Assembly: GCF_028713515.1 (NCBI RefSeq) | Contig: NZ_JAQTOD010000001.1 | Span: 1 to 64,000 of the forward strand | Origin: Sulfurimonas sp. | GTDB lineage: Bacteria; Campylobacterota; Campylobacteria; Campylobacterales; Sulfurimonadaceae | Direction of reading: 5' to 3' | DNA: 64,000 bases | Part shown: positions 56,228 to 64,000 of the stretch, one piece after another | How positions within the stretch are numbered: position 1 is the first letter of the stretch | Layout of the letters: every line of letters starts with the position of its first letter | Program-made: the position numbers and the translations under genes | Notes under the pieces: model-generated | Databases searched by the model: none | What the model was told of the DNA's origin: nothing | What the model saw: only the letters and a program-made list of their open reading frames with translations

Positions 56228-57610
56228 ATGGTTTGGAATATCATGAACAAAGATAGAAATATTTTAGATTATCTTGAGAAATTAAAAGATTTTTATAAAA
56301 AAAGCACAGATAATCAGCAGATGCTATTTTTTCAATTGATTGATACAATACTGGAATCTAAAGATCTTGAAGAGATTAGCTTTGAAATAAAAAATGTAGA
56401 AAAGATAGACGCTCTTTCTGGCAGAGAAGTTTTAATTGAAGATATAGAGTTGCTGGAAGATGAGGCTATGTTGATTGTTTTTCAGCTTAATCAAACAGAT
56501 GCTATCAAGCAGTTGTATGGGGCTGAGGTATTAAAAGAAGTTATTACAGACAAGGCTAGTAAGCTAAAATCCATAATAAATGAGAGTGGTGTCTCTCTTT
56601 ATAGTATAAGCTTTCAGAAATTTGCTATTTTAGTAAGAGATAAGGCGCTCTTTGATAGATACTTTTCAATACTAAAGTTTTCTATTTTTAACAATATTGA
56701 TAATTCTGTATATAATTCCAAAACTTATGGTGAGATTTTATCAGATTTTACAGTCGGAGTTTCGTATGGTAGAGACCATCTTTATCATAGAGCCAATATA
56801 GCCATACAAGAAGCCGTGCTATCTAAATCTCGTTATAAGATTTATGATAAAAATGCTGATGGATTAGAGCTTAAAAAGGCAACTCTCGACAAGTTTAGAG
56901 TATACAAAACTGCACTTCATGATGGTCATATTGTCCCGTATTTTCAGCCTATAGTATCTGCTTCTACTGAAGAAATAATTAAATATGAGGCTTTGGCAAG
57001 ACTTGTGCTTCCTGATGGAAGGGTAATCTCACCAATTGATTTTTTAAATACTGCAATAGAAGATAAAACATTTGAGTTTTTTACAAGGCAGATGATGCAG
57101 AAAGTTTTTATTGTCTATGGCAATAATAGCTGTGAAATATCAATTAATTTGACATATGAAAATATAAAATCAAAAACTATGCTTGAGTATATAAAGAATA
57201 GACTTGAGAAGTATGGTGGAGAGAGAATTACTTTTGAGATAGTTGAAACAGAAGAGATAGTTGAATATAAAATAGTTGAAAATTTTATCAAAATGGTTAA
57301 AGAGTACGGTTGTAAAATATCTATAGATGACTTTGGTAGTGGGTATTCAAATTTTACAAATCTATTTAAGTTGGATATTGATTATATAAAAATTGATGGA
57401 ACAATAACAACGAGATTGTTAGATGCTGAAAAAGCAAGGATAATGATAAGAGGGCTTGTTGGATTTGCAAAAAGCGTCAATGTTAAGACAATAGCTGAGT
57501 TTGTAAGCTCGAAAGAGCTTTTTGAGTGTGTTAGAAAACTTGGAGTTGACTATGTCCAAGGATACTATCACGGAGAACCAAAAAATGCTAAAGATTACGG
57601 TTTAGAGTAG
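56228..57610 (+). CDS. Degenerate-GGDEF/EAL phosphodiesterase
   Basis: Intact-looking EAL residues: YEALARL, SINLTYEN, EIVETEEI, SIDDFGSGYSNF, IDYIKIDG, QGYYHGEP. Confidence 0.88.
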   Translation: MVWNIMNKDRNILDYLEKLKDFYKKSTDNQQMLFFQLIDTILESKDLEEISFEIKNVEKIDALSGREVLIEDIELLEDEAMLIVFQLNQTDAIKQLYGAEVLKEVITDKASKLKSIINESGVSLYSISFQKFAILVRDKALFDRYFSILKFSIFNNIDNSVYNSKTYGEILSDFTVGVSYGRDHLYHRANIAIQEAVLSKSRYKIYDKNADGLELKKATLDKFRVYKTALHDGHIVPYFQPIVSASTEEIIKYEALARLVLPDGRVISPIDFLNTAIEDKTFEFFTRQMMQKVFIVYGNNSCEISINLTYENIKSKTMLEYIKNRLEKYGGERITFEIVETEEIVEYKIVENFIKMVKEYGCKISIDDFGSGYSNFTNLFKLDIDYIKIDGTITTRLLDAEKARIMIRGLVGFAKSVNVKTIAEFVSSKELFECVRKLGVDYVQGYYHGEPKNAKDYGLE

Positions 57611-57629
57611 GTTATAGTTTTTCTAATAT

Positions 57630-58004
57630 CTACTTAATTAGTGCTATTGCATCTATTTCCACTAATGCGTTTCTTGGTAGCGTTTTAACTGCAACGGTTG
57701 AGCGAACCGGCTTATGAGAACCGAAAGCTTCCGCATATATCTCGTTTACGGTTGCAAAATCATCCATACTGCTTAAAAAAATAGTTGTTTTTACCACATT
57801 TTGTAGTGAGCTTCCAGCCTCTTGCAGGACAGCACTTAGATTCTTAAGAACCTGTTTTGTCTGCAATGCCACATCATTCCCAAGCATTTCACCCTCTGGT
57901 GTAAGCGCGATTTGCCCAGATGTAAATACCATCTTGTCCACTATAGCTGCTTGAGAGTATGGACCAATTGCGGCTGGAGCCCTGTTTGTTTGTATGAATT
58001 TCAT
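57630..58004 (-). CDS. ridA: RidA family deaminase
   Basis: APAAIGPYSQAAIVDKMVFTSGQIALTPEG, RNALVEIDAIA. Confidence 0.95.
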   Translation of the reverse strand: MKFIQTNRAPAAIGPYSQAAIVDKMVFTSGQIALTPEGEMLGNDVALQTKQVLKNLSAVLQEAGSSLQNVVKTTIFLSSMDDFATVNEIYAEAFGSHKPVRSTVAVKTLPRNALVEIDAIALIK

Positions 58005-58016
58005 TCTTTTCCTTTT

Positions 58017-58406
58017 TTATTTTTTAGCTTCTTTTACTTCATCTAATAGTTCATAAAAGCCCTCTTTGCTTCTACTTCCTATTGTTGTGTAGATTATTTC
58101 ACCTTTTTTTGTTAAAAAATAGTGTCTTGGAACAGGTTTTACCTCTAAGTGAGGTGGAATATCATCTATGTCTCTTGAAAGATAAACAAGCACAAAATCT
58201 TTTTTTAATCTTTTTATAACTTCATCTTGTGATAAAACTTCTTTTTTAAATTTTTCACAAAATGGGCAATACTCAGAACCTAAAAAAACATAAACATCTT
58301 TTTTCTCTTTTGCTGCTTGTTTTAGTGCCGCGTCATAATCACTTGACCAGTTTAGTCCGGCGCTGAGTGAACTTATCATTACTATTAGTAAAAGAAAATA
58401 TCTCAT
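58017..58406 (-). CDS. Periplasmic thioredoxin-like protein (SoxW-like)
   Basis: Signal peptide, YVFLGSEYCPFCEKFKKEVL. Confidence 0.85.
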   Translation of the reverse strand: MRYFLLLIVMISSLSAGLNWSSDYDAALKQAAKEKKDVYVFLGSEYCPFCEKFKKEVLSQDEVIKRLKKDFVLVYLSRDIDDIPPHLEVKPVPRHYFLTKKGEIIYTTIGSRSKEGFYELLDEVKEAKK

Positions 58407-58410
58407 AAAC

Positions 58411-59508
58411 TTACTCCCAAATCTCTATTAATTTTTTAAAAATAGCATACAAATCTTCAACTTCTTTTATGCCTGTTCTCTCATTTACGGAGTGAATTGT
58501 ATCATTTTTAACGCCAAATTCAATCACCTCGATGCCAAGAGGCGCTATAAATCTAGCATCAGATGTTCCTCCTGCCGTGGAGTGTTTTGGCTTAAATCCC
58601 ACAATATCCATAATTGCTTCATCTATCTTCTTTACCAATTTTGTGTTCGTATCTGTTTTAAAAGGGTGAGAACCTTGTACTAGACGCAACTCATAATCAA
58701 GCCCAGATAGATTTTTAGCCACAAAGTTTCTTATGTCCTCTTTTGTTGTAATGGTTGTATTTCTAACATTAAACATCATTGTGAGTTCGTTTGGAGTTAC
58801 ATTTGTCACTTGCATTCCTGCGCGAATGTCCGTTATCACAAACTTGCTAGGAGAGAAAAATTCATCTCCATTATCAAGATCTACACCAGCCATTTTATGC
58901 AAAACACCAGCTATGTTATGGATAGGATTGATCGCTTTTTCAGGATATGCGGCATGGCCTTGCTTCCCTTTTATAGTTATATATCCATTTATTGAGCCAC
59001 GGCGTCCAACTTTTATAGCATCACCAAATAGTGCCTCGCAAGTCGGCTCAGCAACAACAACTGCATCTGGAAGCAGACTATTTTCTTTTAGATACTCAAG
59101 CACTTTTACGGTGCCATTTACTGCATCACCCTCTTCGTCTGATGTAAGCAAAAGAGAGATGGTTCCTTTAAAGTTCTTGGCTTCTTTAACGGCCTGAGTA
59201 AAAGCACAAACGCCACTTTTCATATCCTGCGCTCCACGGCCATAGATAAAACCATCTATTTCAGTCGCCTTGTATGGGTCACTATCCCACCCTTTACCTG
59301 CTGGAACAACATCTACATGTCCAGCAAAACAGAGATGTTCTCCATCACCAAACTTTTTATAAATAAACAAGTTTTTAACATCTTCTACATCTACTCTTAT
59401 CGGTGTAAACTCCGGTAAATACCCCTCTATAAACTCCAAAAGTCTACCATCATCTGGTGTTTCACTTTTTGCTTCTATCATATACTTTAATAGTTCTATT
59501 GTTGTCAT
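58411..59508 (-). CDS. dapE: Succinyl-diaminopimelate desuccinylase
   Basis: CFAGHVDVVPAGKGWDSDP, YGRGAQDMKSGVCAF, GGTSDARFI. Confidence 0.95.
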   Translation of the reverse strand: MTTIELLKYMIEAKSETPDDGRLLEFIEGYLPEFTPIRVDVEDVKNLFIYKKFGDGEHLCFAGHVDVVPAGKGWDSDPYKATEIDGFIYGRGAQDMKSGVCAFTQAVKEAKNFKGTISLLLTSDEEGDAVNGTVKVLEYLKENSLLPDAVVVAEPTCEALFGDAIKVGRRGSINGYITIKGKQGHAAYPEKAINPIHNIAGVLHKMAGVDLDNGDEFFSPSKFVITDIRAGMQVTNVTPNELTMMFNVRNTTITTKEDIRNFVAKNLSGLDYELRLVQGSHPFKTDTNTKLVKKIDEAIMDIVGFKPKHSTAGGTSDARFIAPLGIEVIEFGVKNDTIHSVNERTGIKEVEDLYAIFKKLIEIWE

Positions 59509-59549
59509 TTTTCAGCTTTTTTTGTTTTTTTGGCACAATTGTATCATTA

Positions 59550-59650
59550 TAGTTCTCGAAAAACGAGTTTTTTTGTAGCTTTAGAGGGCTGGAAGAGATG
59601 ATAAGTCCCTTTCACTAAAACGGACTTATTCGTTTTAGTGGGTAGCATCA
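59550..59650. repeat. Structured intergenic element, copy 2
   Basis: Stem CACTAAAACG-GACTTATT-CGTTTTAGTG; homologous to 48274-48369. Confidence 0.8.
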
Positions 59651-59694
59651 GTGTTTATTATAGAAAATGATACAATTCGCAAAAAAGGAAGATA

Positions 59695-60201
59695 ATGAAC
59701 TGGTTTTTTATAACTTTAGGATACAGCGGGCTTTTTCCAAAAGCTCCAGGAACGGTTGGAACTATCGTTTCTCTTCCTGTTGGAATGGCAATACTTATAT
59801 ATTTTAGTGCTCAAACACTTTTTTTAGCAGCTCTTCTTATTACTATAATTGCTATTCGTGAGATTAATAGATACGAAAGCGTTAGTGGCACTCATGATGA
59901 CAAGAGAATAGTCATTGATGAACTTGCCGGCATGTGGTTTGCGCTTAGCGTTGCTCCAGCTATCTCGATAAGTGCAGATCAGATAGGAAATTTTCAAAAT
60001 GGATTTTTAGTTCAAAGCCTGCTCTCTTTTGTTCTATTTAGATATTTCGATATAACAAAACCCTCAATAATCGGAAGATTAGACAGAGAAGCAAGAGGTG
60101 GAATTGGAGTAATGGGTGATGACATTGTTGCTGGATTTGTTGCTGGAATACTAAGCGCTGCCATTTGGCAAGGTATTCTTCAGATTCAAACTATGCTTTA
60201 A
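59695..60201 (+). CDS. pgpA: Phosphatidylglycerophosphatase A
   Basis: SGLFPKAPGTVGTIVSLP, HDDKRIVIDELAGMW, RFFDITKPS-like motif, GIGVMGDDIVAG. Confidence 0.93.
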   Translation: MNWFFITLGYSGLFPKAPGTVGTIVSLPVGMAILIYFSAQTLFLAALLITIIAIREINRYESVSGTHDDKRIVIDELAGMWFALSVAPAISISADQIGNFQNGFLVQSLLSFVLFRYFDITKPSIIGRLDREARGGIGVMGDDIVAGFVAGILSAAIWQGILQIQTML

Positions 60202-60203
60202 AA

Positions 60204-60231
60204 ACTCTCACAACTTCAATGTTGTGAGAGT
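60204..60231. terminator. Bidirectional terminator-like hairpin
   Basis: Perfect 11-bp inverted repeat ACTCTCACAAC-ttcaat-GTTGTGAGAGT between convergent genes. Confidence 0.75.
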
Positions 60232-60240
60232 AAAGATACT

Positions 60241-60747
60241 CTAAATAGATATTGGATCATCAGTTACTTCTATCTCTTCAAAGTCTTCTGCAATCTGCTT
60301 AAGTGTCTTCATAATTTTATTGGCCTTAACTATATACTCGTCAAAAATAGTTTTAGATGAAGGAAAAGCCTCACTTAGTTCTGTGTAGATAAGTATGCGA
60401 CCATTTATGTGTTTGTTAATCTCATAAAAAGCATCTTCAAGATATTTTCTTGTGGTTGTGTGTCTAAAAAGAGCTCGAACCATTTTGACTCTCTCTTTGA
60501 TTGGGATAGACTCCCCGATTGCTTCTGCGATTCTTTTTATGTCTAATCTTGAGAGATAAACTCCACTAATTGAAGGTGCTAAAAGTTTTTCTGTAAGGAT
60601 GTCCACAAACTGTGGAAAAGGCTCGTTGTCATCTTTGTCTCCGGCATCTCTGTTGTCCGCCACATTTCCATCTGTGCCAATAGAGCAATCTTCCTTTATA
60701 AAATTATCAAATTCCGCTCTTAGACTATCTAAATTATTTACACTCAT
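60241..60747 (-). CDS. Conserved-type hypothetical protein of the Fdh accessory cluster
   Basis: Overlapping/adjacent operon position after AroE-like and 4Fe-4S genes. Confidence 0.6.
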   Translation of the reverse strand: MSVNNLDSLRAEFDNFIKEDCSIGTDGNVADNRDAGDKDDNEPFPQFVDILTEKLLAPSISGVYLSRLDIKRIAEAIGESIPIKERVKMVRALFRHTTTRKYLEDAFYEINKHINGRILIYTELSEAFPSSKTIFDEYIVKANKIMKTLKQIAEDFEEIEVTDDPISI

Positions 60748-60756
60748 TTTTTCTCC

Positions 60757-61554
60757 TTAAAATCTCATATTGCTTTTGTCATACTCAAGATGCTTGTTCT
60801 TTTCTAGATATTTAAAAATAGCATCACCAAACTCTACCAACAACTCATCAAAACCAAAATAACTCTGCTCTAGCTCTTTACTTCTCTTCTTTAAGGCAGA
60901 AAACTCTTTTTTTGGCTTCATATCAACATTGATAGCGCTAAGCTTTTCAACCATCTCAAAGTTCTCAAAATCAGAGAAATCAACAACTGCATCGTACGAT
61001 GAGAAATCAATACTCATAGAATCTGCGATTCTATTTATATCCGCATCAACTAGCTGTATCTGCGAAGTAAAATCCATCAACATCTCTAAATCGCGGTAAT
61101 AATAGTCAACAGTGAACTCTTCTGCCAAATAGGCGAATGCCTTAGCGCTTGGTGAAATCCCAATAAGAGCAACTTTTTTTACATCTTTTATTCTTAAAAA
61201 GTCTATTAAAACATTTGTACCTAAAACATCTCCAATTAGCCTCTGCTCATCCCTTATCAAAACATCGCAGATTCCAAATTTAAGGACAAGCTCACTTGCT
61301 TCGTCTAGGATATCAACCACTTTTGAACTGTATTCACTTGAAATAAACGCACCATTTACATGTGATTTTTTCATATTTACAACCGTAAAGTAAAAATCAT
61401 CTTCACGAATATTCATAGGAATTATCATGGCATCTTTGTTTGATGCTTTGAATTTTTTATTTAAAACTGCGCTTATACTACTCTGTCCAGCAAACTCACC
61501 TATAAAACCATAAAGTTTTGTTTGGTGAGATATCTCGTTTGCGTCATTCATCAT
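60757..61554 (-). CDS. Shikimate-dehydrogenase-N-terminal-like (AroE-like) protein, Fdh accessory cluster
   Basis: TKLYGFIGEFAGQSSISAVLNKKFKASNKDAMIIPMNIREDDFYFTVVNMKKSHVNGAFIS. Confidence 0.6.
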   Translation of the reverse strand: MMNDANEISHQTKLYGFIGEFAGQSSISAVLNKKFKASNKDAMIIPMNIREDDFYFTVVNMKKSHVNGAFISSEYSSKVVDILDEASELVLKFGICDVLIRDEQRLIGDVLGTNVLIDFLRIKDVKKVALIGISPSAKAFAYLAEEFTVDYYYRDLEMLMDFTSQIQLVDADINRIADSMSIDFSSYDAVVDFSDFENFEMVEKLSAINVDMKPKKEFSALKKRSKELEQSYFGFDELLVEFGDAIFKYLEKNKHLEYDKSNMRF

Positions 61555-61558
61555 ATTT

Positions 61559-62662
61559 CTATATATCTCCCTTTATTCCCCAAAGTTCTCGTGCTTCTTC
61601 CTCTTCTGCTTTGCATCTATAACAGAGTGCTTCAACACTATTTGTGCTAAATGAGACACCGCACTCATCACACCTTCTAACTCTAAATTTTATAAGATTT
61701 ACAACCTCTGGCTCAAAAAATTCCTTAACTCTATATGATGGGGCAAGAGTTATTGCGTTTGGCTCACATACATCATGACAAATATGACACTTTATACACA
61801 AAAATGGGTCAAAATCTATTTTAGAATTTTTAAGGTCAGATGTAAGCGCTCCAGTCGGGCAAACTCTATAACACATCTGACAAGCAGTACAACTCTCACT
61901 ATCTAGAAGCTTCATCGAGGTAAATGTAAGCTCGTCTGCCTCTATAACATGGAATTGTGAGGGTTTTTTAACTCTCTTTATGGCTGTAAAAAATAGCTTC
62001 CGCTTGTCTGGAATTCTCTTTTGTTTTAAAAGTTTAATATCACTTTTTTGTAGTGTATGCTCAACCAGCTCATCAGTTGCTTTTTGTATCTCTTTTTCAA
62101 ACTCTATTTTAGTTTTTATAGCACCTTTAAGAGTTGCTTTGCTAAAAAAATCTCTTCTAGTTGGGCTCTCTTTTGTCTCGACGCTATTTTTATGTTTAAC
62201 ATCTTCAAGTTTTATAACAGCGTCGCTTTCCATGGCTTCTAAGATATAAGATGCCTCTTCATAGTTTTTTAAAATCTGTGGCTTACACTTATGAGCTATA
62301 TCACACTCATCACAATATCCCATGTCAAAAATCATCTCTTTTTTTAAAACAGCCATTGAGATAATGTTTTCTATATTTAATGCCGCTATGCAGGGTACAT
62401 TTTTTCTACACGATATAATATTTTGCTCATCTTCTATATAGGAAAAGAAAAACTCTGTTTGACTAAAGTTATCCAAAGAGAGCGCCTCACTTGGACAAAC
62501 CGCGTCACATGCGCCACACTCTACGCAAGAGTAAAAATTTATGCTTGGGAGTGGATTTGTTCCAACAACTATTGCTTCTGTTGGACAGATAAGCTCACAC
62601 CTATTACACTCGCTCTCTTTTGAAAGCAACCGGACACAACGACTAGCACTTAGTTGTATCAT
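61559..62662 (-). CDS. Poly-4Fe-4S ferredoxin-like protein with C-terminal zinc-ribbon-like Cys motifs
   Basis: Multiple CxxCxxCxxxCP clusters; C-terminal CDECGVSF...CYRCKAE. Confidence 0.85.
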   Translation of the reverse strand: MIQLSASRCVRLLSKESECNRCELICPTEAIVVGTNPLPSINFYSCVECGACDAVCPSEALSLDNFSQTEFFFSYIEDEQNIISCRKNVPCIAALNIENIISMAVLKKEMIFDMGYCDECDIAHKCKPQILKNYEEASYILEAMESDAVIKLEDVKHKNSVETKESPTRRDFFSKATLKGAIKTKIEFEKEIQKATDELVEHTLQKSDIKLLKQKRIPDKRKLFFTAIKRVKKPSQFHVIEADELTFTSMKLLDSESCTACQMCYRVCPTGALTSDLKNSKIDFDPFLCIKCHICHDVCEPNAITLAPSYRVKEFFEPEVVNLIKFRVRRCDECGVSFSTNSVEALCYRCKAEEEEARELWGIKGDI

Positions 62663-63280
62663 TTAGATGCTTAACTCTTTAACCAAATACTCATTATCGC
62701 TCAAGATAAACTCTAAAGCCATATCAGCGGCGTCATAGTAAAGTGGTGTTCTTGCTTCAAACTTAACATTCAAAAGATACATTGGAGCCCATCTTAGTAG
62801 ATGCTTGTTTAAAAATTCCATCTGAACTTCTCTGATAGATTTTACCGCATCCGCATCATTTTCCTGCATCGCCTTTTCCTCAGCGGAAACTAAATGGTAC
62901 ATAAACTCAAGCTCAATTCCAATATGGTCAGCCGCAACAGTCCTTGAAAGTTCATAATCAACTATAAAATTTGATGCACTGTAAATATCAGTTACAGGAT
63001 TAGCTCCGCCGGTCTCTATCTTTTGGTCTTCTCTTGTGTAAAAAGTTTCATATGGGATAATGTGTAGTATAGATAAATTCACAAAATCTGGATTCAAATA
63101 CTCCTCTAAAAGTACGGATCCCTCTACCTCCCAGAGCTGTTTCCACTCTTTTAGTGTTGGAAAAAAATCTAAAATATTTTCATCTTTTTTAATAATTTCT
63201 AACATCTCTAAATCTAACTCTTGAAGCAAAACTCTCGACAATAACGCATAAATATTTGCTCTAGCTTTTGTATTTTCCAT
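62663..63280 (-). CDS. TorD/DmsD family molybdoenzyme chaperone
   Basis: All-helical; ADHIGIELEFMYHLVSAEEKA and LRWAPMYLLNV motifs. Confidence 0.85.
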   Translation of the reverse strand: MENTKARANIYALLSRVLLQELDLEMLEIIKKDENILDFFPTLKEWKQLWEVEGSVLLEEYLNPDFVNLSILHIIPYETFYTREDQKIETGGANPVTDIYSASNFIVDYELSRTVAADHIGIELEFMYHLVSAEEKAMQENDADAVKSIREVQMEFLNKHLLRWAPMYLLNVKFEARTPLYYDAADMALEFILSDNEYLVKELSI

Positions 63281-63416
63281 AATTTAAATTCTTTATATTG
63301 ATTTTTAGTGCAAAATTCTATCCAAAAAGACTGAATATACAATTATGAAATATTGATACAAAATAAAGAGAAGAAATTGCAACTTATGCTAAAATTGCCT
63401 TAAAAAAGGAGTTCCT

Positions 63417-63836
63417 ATTATTTATACACTCATTCACACGATTCATATATTTTCGGTTTTTATCTATGGTGGTTTTTTATTTGTAGATGTTCTTTTTCTA
63501 TCAAAAATGAACAGATCGCTAAGTATTGAAGAGCAAAAAAAAGCAAGAGAAGCAATTATGATATATGTAAGAAAAGTTGTCCCTTACGCTTTGATGGTTG
63601 CAGTTGCAAGCGGACTTTTTCTTATTGTTCAAATTTTTGGAAAGATTGAAAACGGTGCGCTCTCTAATTTTCAAATCTTACTAAGCATAAAAGCTTTTTT
63701 AGGCTCATGGCTTGGCTTGCGTGGAATCAATCAAAAGCTATTTAAGATAGATCCTTGGGTATTTAAAAGCCATCTATTCCCATTTAGTTTAGTTGTTGTT
63801 ATTATTCTACTATCTCAGTTTATGTATGTCTTCTAA
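63417..63836 (+). CDS. CopD-like small integral membrane protein; probable ATT start
   Basis: In-frame IIYTLIHTIHIFSVFIYGGFLFVDVLFLSKMNRSLS upstream of the tracked ATG at 63507; AAGGAG 5 nt before ATT. Confidence 0.6.
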   Translation: MIYTLIHTIHIFSVFIYGGFLFVDVLFLSKMNRSLSIEEQKKAREAIMIYVRKVVPYALMVAVASGLFLIVQIFGKIENGALSNFQILLSIKAFLGSWLGLRGINQKLFKIDPWVFKSHLFPFSLVVVIILLSQFMYVF

Positions 63837-63961
63837 AGTATAAGCACACTACTAAAAGTGTCTTTGGTTTAATAAAATTAACAATTTATAATGTTAATCA
63901 CAAGAAAAATGGTATAAAATATGCTATCATCAAAAAAATATCACATAATCAAGGATGCGCT

Positions 63962-64000
63962 GTGTTTAAAAATTTAAGTATTCAAAAAAAGATGAACTAC
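63962..64000 (+). CDS. 5' end of a gene running off the window, possibly a methyl-accepting chemotaxis protein
   Basis: GTG start, (M)FKNLSIQKKMNY resembles typical MCP N-termini. Confidence 0.4.
   Translation, partial: MFKNLSIQKKMNY

Noticed and set aside
58017-58406. Sox sulfur-oxidation locus suggested by the SoxW-like thioredoxin
   Set aside because: No other sox genes nearby; treated as a generic periplasmic thioredoxin

Overview
The window is a compact, AT-rich chromosomal segment that looks like Campylobacterota (Sulfurimonas-like). This rests on CcoI/CcoS, MsbA, an epsilonproteobacterial-type Fdh accessory cluster and a Ptm/Leg-type legionaminic acid pathway; genus is inferred. Left part (0-31 kb): ADP-heptose genes (gmhA, gmhB, hldD, hldE) split by a ccoI/ccoS/cytochrome c block, then a large LOS/surface glycan locus. 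That locus has four GT9 heptosyltransferase-family genes, GT2 enzymes, an LPS-kinase-like protein, two sulfatase-fold membrane enzymes and a complete-looking legionaminic (nonulosonic) acid cassette. Next to the cassette is an unannotated protein with motifs typical of bacterial sialyltransferases. 31-37 kb: msbA, hemN, an Fe-S oxidoreductase, lgt, dedA. 37-43.4 kb is an accessory scar: SDR, type IIG RM-like and DUF1016/YhcG-like remnants, a solo MazF/PemK toxin, a DUF4041-like/GIY-YIG protein, and two families of direct repeats plus a palindromic element. 43.4-47 kb: a heme module with a three-CxxCH peroxidase and a membrane cytochrome fused to a pentaheme domain. The rest is mostly housekeeping (rhlE, rpsF-ssb-rpsR, dprA, queA, tatBC, hemW, EAL protein, dapE, pgpA) and an Fdh accessory cluster. 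Main second-look items: (1) a two-copy intergenic element with a covarying hairpin and possible pseudoknot, (2) a gene that seems to need an ATT start codon, (3) the repeat-bounded defence scar, (4) the candidate legionaminyltransferase, (5) the triheme peroxidase/b-type-pentaheme fusion module. No tRNA, rRNA or CRISPR was seen. All functional calls come from reading the translated sequences, without database searches.
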